Positions 23,081-31,404 of a stretch of DNA of 57,931 bases are shown one piece after another. Made by a program: the position numbers and the translations under genes. Source of the stretch: a bacterium (GTDB lineage: Bacteria > Ratteibacteria > UBA8468 > B48-G9 > DSTR01); the NCBI GenBank assembly GCA_029551285.1, contig JAKPFT010000008.1, positions 1-57,931 of the forward strand, in the 5' to 3' direction. How positions within the stretch are numbered: position 1 is the first letter of the stretch; every line of letters starts with the position of its first letter. The notes beneath the pieces are model-generated. The model saw only the letters and a list, made by a program, of their open reading frames with translations. It had not been told where the DNA came from and did not search any database.

Positions 23081-24274
23081 TCACATGGAAGCCAGTAGAG
23101 AAGAAATCGTTTCCTGGTTAAGCACCGCAGTCGCTTCAAGTTTCCTGGTAGAAATCAGTTCCAGTTTGGCGCTGCCCAGAACAATTTTACCGTGCAGATA
23201 TGCCGGGAGACGATTGTCATCGGCTGTCAACCAAAGAACCATTTTCCCCTGGGTAAAAAGCCCTTCATCGGAGGCTACTTCCGGTTCAAGCACCAGGAAT
23301 TCTCTCAATCCCAGCAGAGGAAGCTTACGTTTTATCCGTTCCCTGTAGCGAACCGTCAGGGTCCAGAGTTTGGTAAGAGCAACTGGATATTTTGCTTCTT
23401 CGCCGGCCTTGAAATTATCCATTCTCATCCTGTAGAAAACACCGATGCTGTCGTATACCGGCTGGGTATATTTCACCCGGCCGCCTTTGGTTTCTGTTAG
23501 TTTGCCCTCCTTATACTTCCGGCCTGTCCAGGTAAACAATTTCTCGCCGGTCTCAAATTCTACTTCGGTGATTCGCTCTGTCTTTCCGGCACGGGTATAG
23601 GTATAAAAATAGTATGGCTCAAATGTTTCCGGGTTTACGTAGGCATCAACTCGATTAAAACCGTACCCTAACTTAGCCGGCAAGCCGGTAGGCACAGTAA
23701 TCCCGACCAGATGATAAACCTTTCCGTATCTGTTTCTCTCTTCCTGACAGGCCATCATCGCTTTGCCCAGGGTGGCCAGGTTCCATCTGGCTTCAAAAAA
23801 AAGACATTCACCCCGGAAACCACTTAACGAGAGAACTGGCTGTTGCCTCATTATTTCCGGCGGCCCGGCAGCCTTCAAAGTCTCTTCCAGCGGTGGCTCC
23901 ACCTTTTTAGCCAGGAGAACTCCGTTTTCAGTATTGTCGTTAACCACTGACACCGGGGGCGCTTCCACTTCCGGGGACCGGTTGTTCTCAACCGGTTCTA
24001 ACTTGTTCGCTATTTCCTCGCGACCTGTGGCTGTTGCCGGACCGGGAAGAATGAGAACCCCGGTTTCTGGCTGCTTGATTTCCAGCGAAGAAGGCTCCGG
24101 AAGAGCCGCCTGTTCCTGAACCACAGCCAGCTCGCTTTTTTCAGCAGGAACCGTTTTACCTTCTTCCCCCGGTCCTGGTTCCAGTTTACTTTGCTTTACG
24201 CCACTGCATCCCGAGAGGATAATTATGCCCAGAAGGACAACCCATTCCCTGGCGCTCATTTTGTTTTCCTTCAT
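23081..24274 (-). CDS. DUF3108-domain lipoprotein
   Basis: A 397-residue predicted lipoprotein: a short signal peptide with the lipobox LSGCS (Cys about residue 23), a low-complexity Pro/Glu-rich linker (about 30-150), and a C-terminal DUF3108 domain (from GECLFFEARWNLATLG) made of beta strands. DUF3108 proteins are periplasmic or outer-membrane attached and of unknown function, often near envelope genes. It is the first gene of the run leading to the GT9, DPM1-like and GT39-PAP2 genes. Its promoter probably lies in the palindrome at 24338-24357. Confidence 0.85.
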   Translation of the reverse strand: MKENKMSAREWVVLLGIIILSGCSGVKQSKLEPGPGEEGKTVPAEKSELAVVQEQAALPEPSSLEIKQPETGVLILPGPATATGREEIANKLEPVENNRSPEVEAPPVSVVNDNTENGVLLAKKVEPPLEETLKAAGPPEIMRQQPVLSLSGFRGECLFFEARWNLATLGKAMMACQEERNRYGKVYHLVGITVPTGLPAKLGYGFNRVDAYVNPETFEPYYFYTYTRAGKTERITEVEFETGEKLFTWTGRKYKEGKLTETKGGRVKYTQPVYDSIGVFYRMRMDNFKAGEEAKYPVALTKLWTLTVRYRERIKRKLPLLGLREFLVLEPEVASDEGLFTQGKMVLWLTADDNRLPAYLHGKIVLGSAKLELISTRKLEATAVLNQETISSLLASM

Positions 24275-24337
24275 TTTCCGGACGGAAAGAATACTCCTTC
24301 AGCCTCCCGAAAAATTCCAGTAGTCCCTTACCGGAGT

Positions 24338-24357
24338 TGTGGTATTATTTTACCACA
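24338..24357. promoter_or_regulatory. 20-bp palindrome holding two opposed extended -10 elements
   Basis: TGTGGTATTATTTTACCACA has 7-bp perfect arms (24338-24344 and 24351-24357). On the plus strand it reads TGGTATTAT, on the minus strand TGGTAAAAT; both are extended -10 boxes (TGnTATAAT-like). It sits between the divergent DUF3108 lipoprotein gene and the methyltransferase gene. It may be a shared promoter/operator; the plus-strand transcript would be almost leaderless. No convincing -35 on either side. Confidence 0.45.
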
Positions 24358-24359
24358 TC

Positions 24360-25412
24360 ATGTCCGGACACTCAGCGAACCAAAAAGACAGGGAGTTTTT
24401 CTCCTGCAGCCTGTGCCAGCATCAGTCCGGCCGTTTCTTAATGGAAACCGCTGATTTGACTGGCACCGCTTCCGGCTCCTTTCGTCTTTTTCAATGCCGC
24501 CGGTGTGGTCTTATCAGCCTCTGGCCTCTGCCAGGAACAGGCGAAACCTCCTCTTTCTATCCGCCCTCATACTATGAGGATACCCCTGCCCGCCGCAGCA
24601 AACTATTGCGGCGCGCCAGCCGACTTTCCCGTGGTCTACGCAGGTATATACTTCAGAAAAAGCACGGATATCCACATCGTTTTTATCCCTGGTGGCTGTC
24701 AACTGCTGTCTGTGGCTGGTTCTTACCATCCCCTGACGCAACCATCGTTCCCTGGATAAACGGCGGGAGAATTCTGGATGTGGGCTGCGGACAGGGCGAC
24801 TTCCTGCTGGTCATGAAGTCTCTGGGATGGGAAACATACGGGGTTGAACCAAATCCTGCGGCCGTGGCCACTGCCACGCGGCTGGGGATAAGTGTGCATT
24901 GCGGAGAACTTAACGAAACCATGTTTCCGACCAGATTCTTCCATGTAGTCAGACTCCATCATGTCCTGGAGCACATCCCCAACCCTGTGGCCGTCATGCT
25001 GATAATTAGACGCCTCCTGAGAGATGATGGTTACTTAATGATTACCGTTCCCAACATTAACAGTCCAGGATTTAAAATCTTCCGCCGGTACTGGTGGAAC
25101 CTTGACGTGCCGCGCCATGTATACTTTTATTCACCGGAAACTCTGACCAGGCTGGCTGCCAGCACCGGCTACAGGATTTGTCAGGTTATGCACCATCAAG
25201 ACAGGAGTGGTCTGGTCCGCAGTGTGGGCCTGGTCGTCGCCCGAAGGAACACCAAACTTCAAAAAATTGTCCGCCGGCTGCCGCCCGTCCAGATTTTTGG
25301 CTCTTTTCTCGCCTGGACCGGCCAGGCATTGCACCACGGTGAATGTTTCACCTGCCTTTTGAAACCTTCCTTCCCCCCAGAGGACCGCGGTCCTTCCGAT
25401 CGGAATGGATAA
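24360..25412 (+). CDS. Class I SAM-dependent methyltransferase with N-terminal zinc-ribbon
   Basis: A 350-residue methyltransferase from the ATG at 24360 (a GTG at 24339 is also in frame, inside the palindrome). The first 50 residues have two CxxC pairs (CSLCQH and CRRCGL), followed by a Rossmann SAM domain with ILDVGCGQGDFLLVM, the acidic residue VEPNP, and LHHVLEHIPNP. This layout is common in glycan-cluster methyltransferases (Methyltransf_23 type). It is the only plus-strand gene in the region 13-50 kb apart from the basic peptide area, and its 3' end overlaps the convergent FkbM gene by 65 bases. Confidence 0.88.
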   Translation: MSGHSANQKDREFFSCSLCQHQSGRFLMETADLTGTASGSFRLFQCRRCGLISLWPLPGTGETSSFYPPSYYEDTPARRSKLLRRASRLSRGLRRYILQKKHGYPHRFYPWWLSTAVCGWFLPSPDATIVPWINGGRILDVGCGQGDFLLVMKSLGWETYGVEPNPAAVATATRLGISVHCGELNETMFPTRFFHVVRLHHVLEHIPNPVAVMLIIRRLLRDDGYLMITVPNINSPGFKIFRRYWWNLDVPRHVYFYSPETLTRLAASTGYRICQVMHHQDRSGLVRSVGLVVARRNTKLQKIVRRLPPVQIFGSFLAWTGQALHHGECFTCLLKPSFPPEDRGPSDRNG

Positions 25413-26112
25413 AGAAAAAATTGCCGTTTCCGTCTAAATTCGTCACCGCTTTCAACCCGTCTTTCCAGATGTAACTGAGGTAGCCTAATCCCAGAAAAAA
25501 TTGCCTCACCTTCTCGGTGGTAGCGCCGAACCTCGTCAGATAATCCTGGCAAAGTTCACAAAGAATGACCGGACGGCTTTTCTCAATTATCTTTTGCGCA
25601 CCCTGAAAAACAAGCAGCTCAGCTCCTTCCACATCACACTTAATAAAATCAACCCGCTCCAGACCTCTTTCCTGGCAGAAGTCATCCAGACTGATGACTT
25701 TAACTTCCTGCTGTAGAAATTCCTCCTGCTGGTTGCACTTGAGGTGGGCCAGACTGTAGCCTAAACGTCTGTTTTTCTTGAGAGGAATAGTTAACCGGGC
25801 TTTCCCCGACCGCTTCCCTGCAGCGGCTTTCACCAGAGTAACATTTTTTAACCGGTAAAAAGTGTGTATAGCACGGAGGACACGAAAAAAATAGTCCCCC
25901 GGTTCAAAACTGTAGACGTGGCCTGCGGTGGCCAACTGTGACAGCACCAGTGTGTAACGTCCCTGAGCCGCTCCCACATCAAAACAAATACTTTCTGCCC
26001 CAACAAAATGTTTCAGCGCCAGACACTCCGGTTCCAGTCTTTTCCCCAAATAATTCCTTCTGATGGTTCGCAAGACTGTGCCCCAGCAAGAAAGGTACTG
26101 TTTCCAGTTCAC
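25348..26112 (-). CDS. FkbM-family SAM-dependent methyltransferase
   Basis: A 254-residue FkbM-type O-methyltransferase: CFDVGAAQGRYTLVLSQLA (SAM motif I), YSFEPGDYFF (acidic residue of motif II), VISLDDFCQERGLERVDFIK and CDVEGAELLVFQGA (family signature). FkbM enzymes in polysaccharide clusters methylate sugar hydroxyls. The start overlaps the SDR stop by 4 bases. The 3' end overlaps the convergent methyltransferase gene by 65 bases, so the last 21 residues of each are encoded on opposite strands of the same DNA. Confidence 0.9.
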   Translation of the reverse strand: MNWKQYLSCWGTVLRTIRRNYLGKRLEPECLALKHFVGAESICFDVGAAQGRYTLVLSQLATAGHVYSFEPGDYFFRVLRAIHTFYRLKNVTLVKAAAGKRSGKARLTIPLKKNRRLGYSLAHLKCNQQEEFLQQEVKVISLDDFCQERGLERVDFIKCDVEGAELLVFQGAQKIIEKSRPVILCELCQDYLTRFGATTEKVRQFFLGLGYLSYIWKDGLKAVTNLDGNGNFFFIHSDRKDRGPLGGRKVSKGR

Positions 26113-27017
26113 GATTGCTCACCTTTCCCCAAAGAGATAGTAGCAACAACCTGTTTCAGACCTTTTCTCAGAGACCAGTTTGGTTCCCAGTTGAGAACAG
26201 CTTTCATTCGGGTCGTCTCAGCCACCACCCTTGCCGGTTCCTGACTCTTTCGCCAGCAGAAACGAATCAGGTCGGACCTGCCTATCAAAGAAGCTATTTT
26301 TTTCACGATCGTGCTCACCTTCACCCCGCGGCCTGAACCAAGGTTCACCGCTCCGGCAAACCGGCTCTCCAGAAGACGAACCAGCGCTTCGGCGGCATCT
26401 TCCACATAAAGATAGTCGCGAACGGCATTTCCGCTTAAGCAGGTGAAAACCTTACCGGAAGAGACTGCTCTGATCACAGAAGGCACCAGGGCTTCTTGAG
26501 CCTGACCCGGTCCGTAAAGATAGAATAAACGCGCCCACCCGAAACTGAACCCGGCAGGAAAAACCATTCGCTGAAGAATTTCCCAGGTACTTCTTTTGCA
26601 GATCCCATAAAGGGTGTGAGGTAATAATGGCGTTTCCTCCTCATGGCAGTATCGTGAGGAAAGACCGTACTCAAAACAGGTACCGGCCAGCACGACTCTC
26701 CGACCACCACTCTGCGCAAATTGCCTCACAAGTTGCACGGTCCGGTAAAGCCACGCGACATTCTCCGGCGAAGATTGGTAACTACCCGGCCGGGTACACC
26801 AGGCCAGGTGCAACAGATATTGCGGTCGGACCCTGGCCACCAGTCGTTGTCCAGCAGATCCTTCAAGAAGGTCGGCCCGGTACCAGTTTACCTTTGCCGG
26901 GTACAGGTCAGGCTGGTGCCGCGAGACGGCATGGACGGAGAAACCACGTTCTACCAGTCGCGGCAGCAGATGATATCCAATAAATCCGGAAGCGCCGGTC
27001 ACCAGAACTCTCTTCAT
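26109..27017 (-). CDS. NAD(P)-dependent sugar-nucleotide reductase/epimerase (extended SDR)
   Basis: A 302-residue extended SDR with TGASGFIGYH at residues 7-16, GTCFEYG, and the YGICK catalytic motif near residue 147. It is the last enzyme of the CDP-sugar block and has the size and features of 4-ketoreductases such as CDP-abequose or CDP-tyvelose-pathway synthases. It probably reduces the 4-keto group of a CDP-4-keto-6-deoxy sugar after C-methylation and epimerisation. Its start lies 1 base after the 3,5-epimerase stop. Confidence 0.85.
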   Translation of the reverse strand: MKRVLVTGASGFIGYHLLPRLVERGFSVHAVSRHQPDLYPAKVNWYRADLLEGSAGQRLVARVRPQYLLHLAWCTRPGSYQSSPENVAWLYRTVQLVRQFAQSGGRRVVLAGTCFEYGLSSRYCHEEETPLLPHTLYGICKRSTWEILQRMVFPAGFSFGWARLFYLYGPGQAQEALVPSVIRAVSSGKVFTCLSGNAVRDYLYVEDAAEALVRLLESRFAGAVNLGSGRGVKVSTIVKKIASLIGRSDLIRFCWRKSQEPARVVAETTRMKAVLNWEPNWSLRKGLKQVVATISLGKGEQS

Positions 27018-27018
27018 T

Positions 27019-27558
27019 TCAACTTTTCTCCCGGTGGATAAGTCTGTGTTTCTGGTCCCGTTCAGAGATTACCGTTGGCTCCAGCGGCCAGGAAATTTTC
27101 AGGGCGGGATCGTTCCAGCGAAGTCCTGCGGCTGCTTCAGGACGGTAACATTCAGAAAGGTGGTAAAGAATAGTGGTTGGCTCACTCAACGTTTGATAAC
27201 CGTGGGCGAAACCTTCCGGAATGTAAAGCATCCGGTGGTTCCAGGCGCTCAGTTCTACAGCCCACCATTGCCACCGGGTCGGTGATGTCTCGCGGAGATC
27301 AACCACGACATCAAAAATACTGCCCTGAAGACAGCAAACGAGTTTCTTCTCCCAGAAGGGTGGCCGCTGAAAATGAAGACCGCGCAGCGTGCCCCGCTTT
27401 CGGTTAAAGGAAATTGCTGTCTGGACAACAACCATGTCCAGCCCGTGAGCCTTGAACTCCTCCTGACAGTAAATCCTGGAGAAGAAACCCCGGATATCCG
27501 TTGCCGGAGAAAATTCTATTAACCATACGCCCGAAAGTTTACCCGGTATGAAGTTCAT
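27019..27558 (-). CDS. dTDP-4-dehydrorhamnose 3,5-epimerase family protein (RfbC/RmlC-like)
   Basis: A 179-residue cupin enzyme from the ATG at 27558 (ATGA overlap with the methyltransferase stop). It has FSPATDIRGFFSRIY, KRGTLRGLHFQRPPFWEKKL (catalytic His), VVDLR, and the MLYIPEGFAHGYQTL motif typical of RmlC. No dTDP pathway genes are nearby; RfbF and RfbG in this operon make a CDP-linked 4-keto sugar, so this epimerase probably acts at C3 and/or C5 of that CDP sugar. Confidence 0.9.
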   Translation of the reverse strand: MNFIPGKLSGVWLIEFSPATDIRGFFSRIYCQEEFKAHGLDMVVVQTAISFNRKRGTLRGLHFQRPPFWEKKLVCCLQGSIFDVVVDLRETSPTRWQWWAVELSAWNHRMLYIPEGFAHGYQTLSEPTTILYHLSECYRPEAAAGLRWNDPALKISWPLEPTVISERDQKHRLIHREKS

Positions 27559-28778
27559 AAAACTTCCACTTTTGGAATCGCTACAATGAATTTTCCGCCC
27601 CACTTTCTGAGGTAACTAACCTGTCTCATTATTTCGTCTTTAATATTCCAGGGTAGAATCAAAACATAGTCAGGCTGAGTTTGTTCAATCATCTCAGGTG
27701 GATAAACAGGAATGTGGCTGCCTGGTAGAAAACGTCCCTGCTTTAACGGATTTCGGTCCACCGTATAATCCAGAAAATCACTCCGGATACCGCAGTAGTT
27801 CAAGAGCGTATTCCCTTTGGCCGGAGCACCGTAACCCACTATCTTTTTTCCCTGTCGTTTCAAAGTGATTAATAATTCAAGGAGGTCCCTCTTAAGAACC
27901 TGAACCCGCTTTTCAAATCGGTGAAAAACTTCTGCCTGGTCATACCCGGCTCGCCGCTCTTCCTTTTCCAGTTCTTCCACCCTTAATTTTTTCTTTTTGC
28001 CCCAGCTCTCCGGCAGACCGGCATAAATTCTTAGAGAACCCCCGTGAGTGTTTATCCTTTCCACGTCAAAAACAACCAGGCCGTTTGTTTCCAATAAACG
28101 CCTCGCCACAAAAAAAGAGAAATAACAGAGGTGTTCGTGGTAGATTGTGTCAAACTGATTCTCCTCAATCATCCTCATCAGATGGGGAAACTCCACAGTC
28201 AAAACCCCTTCCGGTTTCAGCAAAACTCGCAGTCCCCGCACAAAATCATGCGGTGCGGGAACATGAGCCAGAACATTGTTGGCCACCACCAGATCCGCCT
28301 GATAACCTCTTTTTACCAGGGTTCGGGCAACCCGGGAGGAAAAGAAAACGCTTTCCGTTGGAATTCCATTCTTCCGAGCCACTCTGGCAATATTGTGAGC
28401 CGGCTCCACACCCAGCACCCTGAAGCCTGCCTCGCGAAAGAATTTTAGGAGACAGCCGTCATTGCTGGCTACTTCCACCACCAGGGAATTTTTTCCCAAA
28501 CGAAATAAGGAAGAAACTTTTTCCGCATAGCCACGGCAGTGTTCCAGCCAGGTCTGCGAGTACGAAGAGCAGTAGGCATACTCACTGAAGGTTTCTTCCG
28601 GGGAAACACTACTTTCCACCTGCACCAGAAAACATTGAGGGCATAAAAACACATCCAGAGAATAGAAGACCTCCTTCTTTCTCAACTCCTCCCTGGTTAG
28701 ATACCTATTTGATAAGGGTTGAGGACCCAGAGAAAGGAATGGTTCTCCGGTTTCCGTCCTGCAGAGCCGGCAAATCAT
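27555..28778 (-). CDS. Sugar C-methyltransferase (zinc-binding, TylCIII/NovU-like)
   Basis: A 407-residue three-part methyltransferase. The N-terminal zinc domain has CRLCRTE and CPQC, the middle SAM domain has VVEVASNDGCLLKFF and the acidic VEPA, and the C-terminal domain has the FPHLMRMIEENQFDTIYHEH signature and VGYGAPAKGNTLLNYCGI. This architecture (Methyltransf_13/11/14) is typical of NDP-4-keto-6-deoxyhexose C3-methyltransferases. It lies between RfbG and the 3,5-epimerase with ATGA overlaps on both sides, so the product is likely a 3-C-methyl CDP sugar. Confidence 0.92.
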   Translation of the reverse strand: MICRLCRTETGEPFLSLGPQPLSNRYLTREELRKKEVFYSLDVFLCPQCFLVQVESSVSPEETFSEYAYCSSYSQTWLEHCRGYAEKVSSLFRLGKNSLVVEVASNDGCLLKFFREAGFRVLGVEPAHNIARVARKNGIPTESVFFSSRVARTLVKRGYQADLVVANNVLAHVPAPHDFVRGLRVLLKPEGVLTVEFPHLMRMIEENQFDTIYHEHLCYFSFFVARRLLETNGLVVFDVERINTHGGSLRIYAGLPESWGKKKKLRVEELEKEERRAGYDQAEVFHRFEKRVQVLKRDLLELLITLKRQGKKIVGYGAPAKGNTLLNYCGIRSDFLDYTVDRNPLKQGRFLPGSHIPVYPPEMIEQTQPDYVLILPWNIKDEIMRQVSYLRKWGGKFIVAIPKVEVL

Positions 28779-29860
28779 AGGTCACCATTTTTCTCTTTTA
28801 CTGTCTGTTCAAACTCCCGTATTTGTGTCAAACTGAAAGAAGTCATAGGTTGCCCTTGATAGTACCTTTGATACCAGGCCACGGTTCGGTCCAGGGCTTC
28901 ATCCAGATTCCATCCGGGCCGCCATCCCAGTCCGGAACGGGCCTTCCTGCAATTTAGCTTCAGGCAGGGGCTCTCCGGCAAGGTGACCGACTCTGCCTGT
29001 TTCCAGCAACACTTTTTCCCCCATCTTCTACCTATCTCCTGAACAATCCATTTTACAGGTTTAACCTCGGAAACAGCAGGACCAAAATTCCAGGATGAGG
29101 CTGCCTTCACTTCACCATGGTAAAGAAGACCGCCCAGCAGCAGATATCCCGAAAGCGCTGAGAGCACGTGCTGCCAGGGGCGTTTAGCCCGGGGGTAGCG
29201 AAGCATCAGAGTCTGGTCTGCTACCAGAGCGCGAATGCAATCAGGGACCAGCCGGTCCTGTCCCCAGTCGCCTCCCCCAATAACATTGCCAGCTCTCACC
29301 GTGGCCATAAAAACCGGAGGCCTTCTTCGCTGAAAAAAACAGTAACGGTAGCTCTCAGCGGCTATTTCGGCACAGGCCTTACTTCCACTGTAAGGGTCAC
29401 GGCCACCCAGAGCATCATCTTCCCGATATCCAGAACCGCCTTTTTTCGGGGAATAGCACTTGTCACTTGTGACCACAACCACCGCCCGGACATCTTCTGC
29501 TTCTCTCGCCGCTTCCAGAACATTTATTGTTCCCAGCACATTAGTAGCATATGTTCCGACCGGGTCAGCGAAAGAACGACGGACCAGAGATTGCGCTGCC
29601 AGGTGAAAGACAATCGCGGGACGGTAACGGCGGAAAACTTTTCTGAGGTGAACAAAGTCGTTAACATCCCCGCGAATGTCAACCATACGTGTGGATAGCC
29701 TACAAATTTCAAAAAAGCTGGGATGGGTTGGTGGCTCCAGTGCATACCCGACTACCCGGGCTGCTAAATGAGTAAGCCAGAGAGATAACCAGCCTCCCTT
29801 GAACCCGGTGTGTCCGGTGACCAGAACTGTCAAACCACGGTAGGTTTTGTCAAACGACAA
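28775..29860 (-). CDS. rfbG: CDP-glucose 4,6-dehydratase
   Basis: A 361-residue dehydratase from the TTG at 29860, which has a GGAGGG ribosome binding site 10 bases upstream; a GTG at 29890 is also possible but overlaps rfbF by 41 bases. TGHTGFKGGWLSLWL (NAD-binding), VVTSDKCYSP, YSGSKACAE (YxxxK), and RAGNVIGGGDWGQDRLVPD are signature motifs of CDP-glucose 4,6-dehydratase. It forms CDP-4-keto-6-deoxyglucose, the intermediate for all branched and dideoxy CDP sugars. Confidence 0.93.
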   Translation of the reverse strand: MSFDKTYRGLTVLVTGHTGFKGGWLSLWLTHLAARVVGYALEPPTHPSFFEICRLSTRMVDIRGDVNDFVHLRKVFRRYRPAIVFHLAAQSLVRRSFADPVGTYATNVLGTINVLEAAREAEDVRAVVVVTSDKCYSPKKGGSGYREDDALGGRDPYSGSKACAEIAAESYRYCFFQRRRPPVFMATVRAGNVIGGGDWGQDRLVPDCIRALVADQTLMLRYPRAKRPWQHVLSALSGYLLLGGLLYHGEVKAASSWNFGPAVSEVKPVKWIVQEIGRRWGKKCCWKQAESVTLPESPCLKLNCRKARSGLGWRPGWNLDEALDRTVAWYQRYYQGQPMTSFSLTQIREFEQTVKEKNGDL

Positions 29861-30644
29861 TTTTCCACACCCTCCACGGAGGATTTTCACTCTGCCACAG
29901 GTTTTCCAGCAATCTCAGGTCACGCCGGGTATCCATGCACTGCCAGAAACCCCTGTGACAGTAAGCACTCAGCTGCCCTTCAGCCGCCAGTCTTTCCAGG
30001 ACACTTCTTTCAAAACTTGATTGGTCTCCCTCAATCATCTCCAGTACGCCCGGTTCAAAAACAGCAAAGCCACCATTGATCCAACCCTCACCTGTCTGAG
30101 GTTTTTCGGAAAACACTTTTACCCGGCTCTCCTCCAGAACAATATCCCCAAATCTGGCCGGAGGTCGAACAGCGGTCACGGTCCCCAGACATTTCTGCTG
30201 CCGGTGAAATTCTAAGACCGCCCTGATGTTGACATCGGATAAACCATCGCCATAGGTCAACATAAATGTGCCTTTTCTCAAAAAAGAGGCCAGTCTTTTT
30301 ACGCGGCCACCGGTCTCCGTTTTCAGACCGGTGTCAACCAGGTGAACAATCCAGTTTTCTTCAGGGGCCTGCTGGTAGGTTGTGGCGCCATCCGCCAGAT
30401 TGATAGTAAAATCCGCATTGAGCTCCCGATAATGAAGGAAATATTCCTTAATCATCTCTCCGCGGTATCCCAGAGCAATGATAAATTCATTGAAGCCATA
30501 GAAGCTGTAAATCTTCATAATATGCCAGAGAATTGGCCGTCCCCCGATCTCGACCAGCGGCTTTGGCTTTACCACCGTCTCCTCACTTAGCCGCGTCCCC
30601 TGGCCGCCAGCCAGAATAACCACCGGTATTCCTTTTTCTGTCAT
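29850..30644 (-). CDS. rfbF: Glucose-1-phosphate cytidylyltransferase
   Basis: A 264-residue nucleotidyltransferase from the ATG at 30644 (SD-like GAGGTGAG just before it; an ATG at 30662 lies inside the upstream gene). VVILAGGQGTRLSEETVVKP and ALGYRGEMIKEYF, LVDTGLKTETGGRVKRL and YGDGLSDVN are typical of RfbF. It makes CDP-glucose from glucose 1-phosphate and CTP. Pairing with rfbG shows a committed CDP-deoxysugar pathway. Confidence 0.94.
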   Translation of the reverse strand: MTEKGIPVVILAGGQGTRLSEETVVKPKPLVEIGGRPILWHIMKIYSFYGFNEFIIALGYRGEMIKEYFLHYRELNADFTINLADGATTYQQAPEENWIVHLVDTGLKTETGGRVKRLASFLRKGTFMLTYGDGLSDVNIRAVLEFHRQQKCLGTVTAVRPPARFGDIVLEESRVKVFSEKPQTGEGWINGGFAVFEPGVLEMIEGDQSSFERSVLERLAAEGQLSAYCHRGFWQCMDTRRDLRLLENLWQSENPPWRVWKIVV

Positions 30645-30651
30645 CTTCTTC

Positions 30652-31404
30652 TCACCTCTCATGCTCGCTAAAATCTGCCTGGAAAACTGCTTTAATCCGC
30701 TTTCTCCACGGGACTCGCCAGAAATCTCCCCGATAGCGAAATCCGGCCTTCTCCGCCATCTTGATCAATGTTTCATGGGAAAAATAGAAAAGATGTTCGG
30801 GTGGCTTCCAGTCTTCCCACTCTACCAGGTATTTCCCGGCGCTTGAAACATCCGGAGTCCCCACAATCAAATAGCCACTATCCTTAAGCAAACTGTGGCA
30901 CTTAACCAGACCAGCGACAGGGTCTGGCCAGTGCTCTATGACGTCAAACATAGTAATGACATCAAAAGTTTCTCCCGGATTATAAGAGCTATCAAGGAAA
31001 TTCGCCGACTCTGCGGCAACGCCAAAGTGGTCTCTCGCGTATTGCACTTCAGATTGAGCCAGGTCAACCCCTCGCGCGTTCATCCCTCTGGCTACAGCCT
31101 CTTGCAAGAAGAAACCACAGCCGCAGCCGATATCAAAGACGCTTATCCAACCTCGTCCCAGAAGTCTTTCAATCCGTCTGAGCTCTCTTCTGGCCTCGCG
31201 CCGTTTAGCAATTTCTTTCCGCGGATACTGCTGAAGATATAACTGCTGGTGTTGCTGGTAGAAACAAAATAACTCGCCCTCTTCTGGTTGCGGGTTAACG
31301 AAGAAAAGATGGCAGCCCCGGCAGGAAACAATCTGGTAGCCGTTTTTTACCAGCCTCGGCTCCTGGTCGTTGTTTCCGCAAAGCGGACACTGGATTAACT
31401 TCAT
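30652..31404 (-). CDS. Class I SAM-dependent methyltransferase with zinc ribbon
   Basis: A 250-residue methyltransferase with an N-terminal zinc ribbon (CPLCGN, CRGCHL), SAM motif VFDIGCGCGFFLQEA about residue 95, the acidic residue VDLAQ, and FDVIEHWPDP. The same domain order is seen in the plus-strand methyltransferase at 24360. It probably modifies a sugar or glycan; target unknown. It overlaps the GT2 stop by 4 bases. Confidence 0.88.
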   Translation of the reverse strand: MKLIQCPLCGNNDQEPRLVKNGYQIVSCRGCHLFFVNPQPEEGELFCFYQQHQQLYLQQYPRKEIAKRREARRELRRIERLLGRGWISVFDIGCGCGFFLQEAVARGMNARGVDLAQSEVQYARDHFGVAAESANFLDSSYNPGETFDVITMFDVIEHWPDPVAGLVKCHSLLKDSGYLIVGTPDVSSAGKYLVEWEDWKPPEHLFYFSHETLIKMAEKAGFRYRGDFWRVPWRKRIKAVFQADFSEHER

